A stretch of 48,281 nucleotides of DNA from Paracoccaceae bacterium (GTDB lineage: Bacteria; Pseudomonadota; Alphaproteobacteria; Rhodobacterales; Rhodobacteraceae). Location of the stretch: the NCBI GenBank assembly GCA_014872815.1, contig WKFK01000003.1, positions 1 through 48,281 of the forward strand, read 5' to 3'. Made by a program: the position numbers and the translations under genes. Each line of letters opens with the position of its first letter. Positions within the stretch are counted from its first letter, which is position 1. A model generated the notes under the pieces. The model did not search any database. It worked only from the letters and a program-made list of their open reading frames with translations, and had not been told where the DNA came from. This document shows positions 44,186 through 48,281 of this stretch, piece by piece.

Positions 44186-44954
44186 GCCGCTGATTTCTAT
44201 CTCCAACTTGCAAGTGTCTGTGGGAGATAAACAGCTTCTTTCCGACGTGTCGTTTGACCTTTGCGAAGGCGAGATGCTCTGCATTGTTGGGGAAAGCGGC
44301 GCGGGCAAATCCACATTGGTCAAAGCGTTGCAAGGCATGATGCCCGCACACTGTGATCGCTTCACCTATGCCCGCTCCAGCACCGAGGTTTGTGGCGCGA
44401 TACCTGCAGGACTTGGATTGGCCCAAGCCCGTTGGGTGATGCAAGATCCACTCGCCGCACTGAACCCACGCCAATCCCTTGGACGGTCCATTGCAGAGAG
44501 CTTGCACAAGGAAAACCTACCAAAGGACAAGCTGCGCAAACGCGTGCTTTCGGCGCTGGATGACGTTGAACTGTCGGCAGACTTCTACGACCGGCTGCCG
44601 TCCCAAGTGTCTTTGGGACAGGCGCAACGGGCGTGTTTGGCCCGCGCACTGATTGCGCAACCGAAGCTGATCTTCTTTGACGAGCCGCTCAGCGCGTTGG
44701 ATGCTTTGGTGCAAAAGAAGATTGCCCAAAGGATGGAAAGTCTGCGCCGGGCCACAAACACTACCTACATTGCCGTCACACACGATCTTGGTTTCGCAGC
44801 CGCCTATGCCGACAAGGTGCTGCTTCTGCGCGAAGGCGCCGTCTCAGCGTATCAATCGCGCATGGCCTTTTTTGCCAACCCGCAAAGTGACTACGCCAAA
44901 GACTTGGTCGCCGCTGCGCAAAGCCTCGGCGCACTTCCGGAGGCCGCCGCATGA
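44172..44954 (+). CDS. ABC transporter ATP-binding protein (Dpp/Nik F-type)
   Basis: A 260-aa ATPase. Walker A GESGAGKST, QDPLAALNPRQSLG typical of the oligopeptide/nickel group, signature VSLGQAQR in place of LSGGQ, Walker B LIFFDEPLSALD, H-loop VTHDLG. The start is a GTG inside the previous gene. It lacks the C-terminal oligo_HPY extension of many relatives. Overlaps the first permease gene by ATGA. Confidence 0.92.
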   Translation: MQQNKPLISISNLQVSVGDKQLLSDVSFDLCEGEMLCIVGESGAGKSTLVKALQGMMPAHCDRFTYARSSTEVCGAIPAGLGLAQARWVMQDPLAALNPRQSLGRSIAESLHKENLPKDKLRKRVLSALDDVELSADFYDRLPSQVSLGQAQRACLARALIAQPKLIFFDEPLSALDALVQKKIAQRMESLRRATNTTYIAVTHDLGFAAAYADKVLLLREGAVSAYQSRMAFFANPQSDYAKDLVAAAQSLGALPEAAA

Positions 44955-45898
44955 AGTCATTTCTTATTCGGTTTGTCGGTCTTTTGGCGGTCCTGTTCGG
45001 GATCACCCTGATCACCTTCACCATCAGCTACTTCGCACCCGGCGACAAAGCGGAGGCAATTGCCCATGCCCGCTACCCGGGTGATTTTGGCATCGCGCCA
45101 GAGGTGCTGCAGGGCATCCGCGAGGAGTTCAACCTCGATGCGTCGTTCTTTTCCCAATACACCCATTGGCTGGCAGACGTGTTGCGCGGAGATTTTGGCG
45201 TTTCTTACTCGTCACGCACTTCGGTTTGGGTGATCTTTGTCGACAACCTTGGTGAGACGGTCACGCTCACGCTGACCTCGTTGGCCATTGGGCTCACTGC
45301 TGCGTTCCTGCTGTCCGCTGTCGCGGTTCGTTACCCAAACACCTTCTGGGATCGCGGCGCGGTGATTATTTCCTCCATTGGCGCAGCGATGCCAAGCTAC
45401 TGGCTGTCTTTGCTGCTCATTCTGGGCGTGTCCGTGCACCTCGGCTGGTTGCCCGCCTATGGAACGGGCACTTTTGCGCATCTGATCCTGCCTGCCGCGA
45501 CTTTGGCCTTCTGGGTCATGGCCTCGCAAACTCGCCTCCTCCGTACATTCATGTTGGAAGCCTATGACCAGCCGTTTATCGAAACACTGCGTCTGCGCGG
45601 AATTCCGGAGCGGGAGATCTTTTCGCGGCATGTTTTGCGGCACTCCTTTGTCCCAGCGCTCACGATGATTGGCCTGGATATGGCCAGCCTGCTCGAAGGC
45701 GCCATCATCGTGGAACTGACGTTTGCCCGTTCTGGTCTTGGATCCCTGCTGGCTGGCGCAGTGCTGGCGCGAGATCTGCCGGTTGTGATGTTCCTCGTGA
45801 TGTTCTTCGCCACCGCCTATGTGGTCATCAACTCCGTGATTGATGGGGTTCAACATATCTGCGACCCACGCAATCTAAATAAGGCCAAAACATCATGA
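44951..45898 (+). CDS. ABC transporter permease (DppB/NikB type)
   Basis: A 315-aa inner-membrane permease. Segments are an N-terminal helix followed by ITLITFTISYFAPGDKAEAIA in part (FTISYFAPGD), the periplasmic loop, and a C-terminal binding-protein-dependent transport domain with six helices and the EAA loop ETLRLRGIPEREIFSRHVLRHS in part (RLRGIPEREIFSRHVL). Starts within the preceding stop (ATGA) and ends the same way with the next gene. Confidence 0.93.
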   Translation: MKSFLIRFVGLLAVLFGITLITFTISYFAPGDKAEAIAHARYPGDFGIAPEVLQGIREEFNLDASFFSQYTHWLADVLRGDFGVSYSSRTSVWVIFVDNLGETVTLTLTSLAIGLTAAFLLSAVAVRYPNTFWDRGAVIISSIGAAMPSYWLSLLLILGVSVHLGWLPAYGTGTFAHLILPAATLAFWVMASQTRLLRTFMLEAYDQPFIETLRLRGIPEREIFSRHVLRHSFVPALTMIGLDMASLLEGAIIVELTFARSGLGSLLAGAVLARDLPVVMFLVMFFATAYVVINSVIDGVQHICDPRNLNKAKTS

Positions 45899-46743
45899 GC
45901 CTGAGCCAGTCTATCCGCCTTTCAGACAGCCCCCCCGCGGATCCCTTGCGCCAATTCTCAAAACGCGTTGGCGTTGCGACGCTTGTTCTTTTGGGATTGT
46001 GGAGCCTCGCCCTTTGGCTGACACCGTATCAACCTGCCGCAGCCGACTTCCTCAACCGTTTGGCACCTCCCAGCGCCGCACATTGGGCAGGTACAGACCA
46101 CCTCGGACGCGACATCGCCACGCGGCTTCTCTACGGCGCGGGCTGGTCCTTAGGCCTGTCACTTGCCATTTCGCTCACAGGATTTGTGGTCGGCACAGTG
46201 GTTGGCATCCTTGCCGCCCGCTCTGGCCCGGCAGGCGACTTTGCCGTGATGCGCGTGACCGACAGCTTCTTTGCTTTCCCCGAGTTGATCGCAGCCGTGA
46301 CATTTGCAGGCCTGTTTGGTCCCAGCACCACCAACCTTGTGATCGCTCTGATGGTGGTCAGTTGGATGAAGTTTGCCCGCCTTGCCCGTGCGCTAACACT
46401 CAGCCTTGGCGACAGCGACTTCATCACCCAGGCGCGTTTGAACGGGCTGAGCAATGGCTTGATCCTGTGGCGGCACCTCTTGCCCAACATCCTGCCGTCC
46501 CTATTGGTGCTTTGGACAAACAGCTGGTCACGCACCATTTTGTCCGTCTCCGGCTTGAGCTTCCTTGGATTTGGCGTGCAACCGCCATCCGCTGAGTGGG
46601 GCGCCATGCTGTTGGATGGCAAAGCTTACATGCAAACCGCACCGCATATCATGATTTTCCCGGGCCTCGCCGTATTGTTGGCGGTGATGGTCATCAACCT
46701 CACCGGAGACCGCTTGCGCGATCTCATGGCAGGCAAAACCTAA
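45895..46743 (+). CDS. ABC transporter permease (DppC/NikC type)
   Basis: A 282-aa inner-membrane permease. It has the HWAGTDHLGRDIATRLLYGAGWSL segment (in part GTDHLGRDIATRLLYGA) diagnostic of the DppC/NikC group, and the EAA loop with ITQARLNGLSNGLILWRHLLPN in part (ARLNGLSNGLILWRHLL). Overlaps the previous gene by ATGA and precedes the EamA gene by 17 bases. Confidence 0.93.
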   Translation: MSLSQSIRLSDSPPADPLRQFSKRVGVATLVLLGLWSLALWLTPYQPAAADFLNRLAPPSAAHWAGTDHLGRDIATRLLYGAGWSLGLSLAISLTGFVVGTVVGILAARSGPAGDFAVMRVTDSFFAFPELIAAVTFAGLFGPSTTNLVIALMVVSWMKFARLARALTLSLGDSDFITQARLNGLSNGLILWRHLLPNILPSLLVLWTNSWSRTILSVSGLSFLGFGVQPPSAEWGAMLLDGKAYMQTAPHIMIFPGLAVLLAVMVINLTGDRLRDLMAGKT

Positions 46744-46760
46744 CCCAAAAAGAGCTCGTT

Positions 46761-47651
46761 ATGGATACGACAGGCATTGCGCTGCGCATTGGCGCCACGT
46801 TCTTTTTCACGTTGATGGTTGTCTGCGTGAAGTTTTTATCAGGCACCGTTCCGCTTGGACAAATTGTCTTTTTCCGCAGCGCGGTGGCCTTGGTGCCATT
46901 GGTGCTTTTCCTCATGTGGACAGGCGACTTCCCCGGCGGTCTGCACACCAAACGCCCCCTTGGGCACGTCCTGCGTTGCCTGCTGGGCTGCGCTGCGCTA
47001 TTCGCCTCCTTTGCCTCTTTGGAATACCTTCCACTGGCGCACGCCTCAATCATTGGCTACCTCGCGCCGATCCTGGCAGTGATCCTGGCGCAAATGTTTC
47101 TAGGCGAACAAATGACGCCCGCCCGTTGGGGCGCGGTGGCGCTCGGGTTCGTAGGCATGTTGGTATTGGTTGTCCCACAAGCCTCGGCGACCACTGTTGA
47201 CACGTCTTATCTCATCGGTGCTGGGTTGGCTTTAACAATGGCCGTTTTCACCGCCGGTGCCAAAGTGCAAATTCGCAGCCTGGCCCAAACCGAAAACGCA
47301 GGTGCCATCGCTTTTTATTTTGCTGCAACATGCTCCTGTGCGGGACTGGCCACAATATTCTGGGGCTGGTCCACTCCTACACCAATGGCATGGGTCTGGC
47401 TCTGCGGCGCTGGTCTCGCTGGCGGCGTGGCGCACATCATGATGACACTGGCCTTGCAGCACAGCGAAGTGTCCAAGCTGGCCCCGTTTGAGTACTTATC
47501 ACTTGTGTTTGCCGTCTTGGCAGACTTCGCCCTGTTTCAGATCGTCCCCGAAGCCGCATTCTACTTGTCCACGGCCCTCATCCTTGCAGCACTTTGGCTG
47601 AATGTGCGGCAAGTTAAGTTTGCCAACAAAACGGCGCGTCGACAGATTTAA
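46761..47651 (+). CDS. EamA-domain (DMT superfamily) transporter
   Basis: A 296-aa membrane protein with ten predicted helices in two EamA repeats; FASLEYLPLAHASIIGYLAPI in part (LEYLPLAHASIIGYLAP) and EYLSLVFAVLADFALFQ in part (EYLSLVFAVLADF) are typical. The ATG is 17 bases after the permease stop, with AGAG upstream, so it belongs to the operon. In Pseudomonas the pseudopaline metallophore system pairs an EamA exporter (CntI) with metallophore genes; no metallophore synthase is present here. Export or uptake of another small molecule is equally possible. Confidence 0.9.
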   Translation: MDTTGIALRIGATFFFTLMVVCVKFLSGTVPLGQIVFFRSAVALVPLVLFLMWTGDFPGGLHTKRPLGHVLRCLLGCAALFASFASLEYLPLAHASIIGYLAPILAVILAQMFLGEQMTPARWGAVALGFVGMLVLVVPQASATTVDTSYLIGAGLALTMAVFTAGAKVQIRSLAQTENAGAIAFYFAATCSCAGLATIFWGWSTPTPMAWVWLCGAGLAGGVAHIMMTLALQHSEVSKLAPFEYLSLVFAVLADFALFQIVPEAAFYLSTALILAALWLNVRQVKFANKTARRQI

Positions 47652-47670
47652 GACAGGGTTAACTGAACTA

Positions 47671-47694
47671 TTCTCTGGTAAAATACACAGAGAA
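47671..47694 (+). other. Hairpin after the EamA gene
   Basis: TTCTCTG pairs with CAGAGAA around a 10-base loop. It could be a weak terminator; no T-run follows. The rest of 47652-47758 shows no tRNA or other recognisable attachment site. Confidence 0.3.
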
Positions 47695-47758
47695 ACACTC
47701 CAACCAACGGGGGAAACCCAGTCTATCGTCAACTAGTTTAAGTGCCCAAGTTTTCTAG

Positions 47759-48182
47759 CTACGCGGCCATCAAGCCGGCGTCCAACTTCTCGAACATAGA
47801 AACGTCCCCCTCGGCGTTCTCAAACAAGTGCCCATACACATCCATCGTCATGGTGATCGACGCATGGCCCCACAAAGTTTGGATCTTCTTAGGGTTCCAC
47901 CCCTGCTCGATGAACAGCGACTCCGCCGCGTGGCGAAGCGCGTGAATGCCAAACTTTGCTTCGCCGCTCTCATCAACGATGCCTTCATTGACGAGCATGG
48001 GCTTGAACACGCGATTGTAGATGTTTGAATAGTTCTGCACCTTTCCGACAGTGTTTGGGAAAACCTGTTTTAACGAGCTTTCTGGAGCGATATCCTTCCA
48101 AACTAAAAGTGCATCAAAAACTGTCGGCGCCATCGGAATTTCACGCGTCTCTGCACGACTCTTTGGCAATCCGATTTCGCAA
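47759..48182 (-). pseudogene. Tyrosine recombinase (phage-type integrase), 3' part only
   Basis: About 140 codons of the C-terminal catalytic half of a tyrosine integrase. Visible are the segment IGLPKSRAETREIPM, the catalytic HALRH box (HxxR) and WGHASITMTMDVYGHLF, which holds the second His and the nucleophilic Tyr. The first catalytic Arg and the N-terminal domains are missing. Reading upstream, the integrase-like sequence ends at about 48182 where an IS3-type end begins; the frame stays open by chance into that element. So the gene is probably disrupted by an insertion rather than simply cut by the window edge. It marks the border of a mobile island or prophage. Confidence 0.75.
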
Positions 48183-48281
48183 TGATCGGCCCCACCCAAG
48201 CGGTCCAGTTTGATTGTTAGTGCATGACTGGCCTCTGGTCCATCGGGACGACGGTTTCCGGCGCCGGTGGGCGGTAGCCCA
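48183..48281 (-). mobile_element. End of an IS3-type insertion sequence (continues beyond the window)
   Basis: On the minus strand the last 20 codons of a transposase (see 48217-48281) are followed by a short non-coding end that finishes with the likely terminal repeat TGATCGGCCCCACCCAAGCG (plus strand, from about 48183). The exact boundary is a judgement from the point where integrase sequence resumes. The other end lies outside. Confidence 0.65.
48217..48281 (-). CDS. IS3-family transposase, C-terminal end (partial)
   Basis: The last 20 residues of a protein that continues off the window. It contains GYRPPAPE followed by a short tail ending in H before TAA. GYRPPAPE is a hallmark of the C-terminus of many IS3-family OrfB transposases (integrase core). 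The frame differs from that of the neighbouring integrase. The stop is at 48217-48219. IS subgroup cannot be told from this fragment. Confidence 0.7.
   Translation of the reverse strand, partial: GYRPPAPETVVPMDQRPVMH

Noticed and set aside
47652..47758. tRNA or attachment site next to the integrase
   Set aside because: No T-arm, CCA end or direct repeat could be found in this stretch.

Overview
The window looks like chromosome of a marine Rhodobacterales (Roseobacter-group) alphaproteobacterium. Gene content supports this: a TRAP transporter, several Gfo/Idh/MocA dehydrogenases, a class Ib ribonucleotide reductase behind a cobalamin riboswitch, and tight operons with ATGA- and GTGNNTGA-type overlaps. 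This is an inference from gene families, not from a marker gene. No rRNA, tRNA or CRISPR array was seen.

Layout. (1) 136-4120: a hybrid sensor kinase and a small exported SUOX-fold protein on the minus strand, divergent from a LuxR-type response regulator. (2) 4142-12932, minus strand: an alginate-type polysaccharide locus reading alg44-like, alg8-like, algA, algD, then a very large RTX protein 40 bases after algD. The periplasmic and outer-membrane alginate genes are absent here. (3) 13240-17250, minus: nrdHIEF with a complete cobalamin riboswitch, a candidate NrdR box and a strong terminator. (4) 17826-21584, plus: a DUF4173 membrane protein with a CreBC-like two-component pair. (5) 22212-24014: a di-haem peroxidase and a Sel1-repeat protein whose 5' ends overlap divergently. 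(6) 24063-29842, minus: a TRAP transporter with a flavin reductase, an aldo/keto reductase and a luciferase-like monooxygenase, divergent from a GntR regulator plus one Gfo/Idh/MocA enzyme. (7) 31948-40260, minus: an eight-gene sugar ABC transporter and catabolic operon, divergent from its LacI regulator, with two near-identical palindromic operators exactly 50 bp apart. (8) 41845-47651, plus: a nickel/peptide-type ABC transporter and an EamA exporter behind a Zur-like inverted repeat. (9) 47759-48281: the 3' part of a tyrosine integrase gene, apparently cut by an IS3-type insertion sequence that runs off the window.

How parts work together. The alg genes would make GDP-mannuronate (AlgA, AlgD) and polymerise and export it across the inner membrane (Alg8, Alg44). 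The RTX protein is a predicted type I secretion substrate and may act on or bind the polymer. A 16-bp element upstream of alg44 recurs with 13 of 16 matches upstream of the sensor-kinase operon, hinting at a regulatory link. The best candidates for undescribed biology are the reduced alg/RTX locus with its degenerate PilZ domain, the Zur-box ABC/EamA operon, and the TRAP-linked two-component flavin monooxygenase operon.
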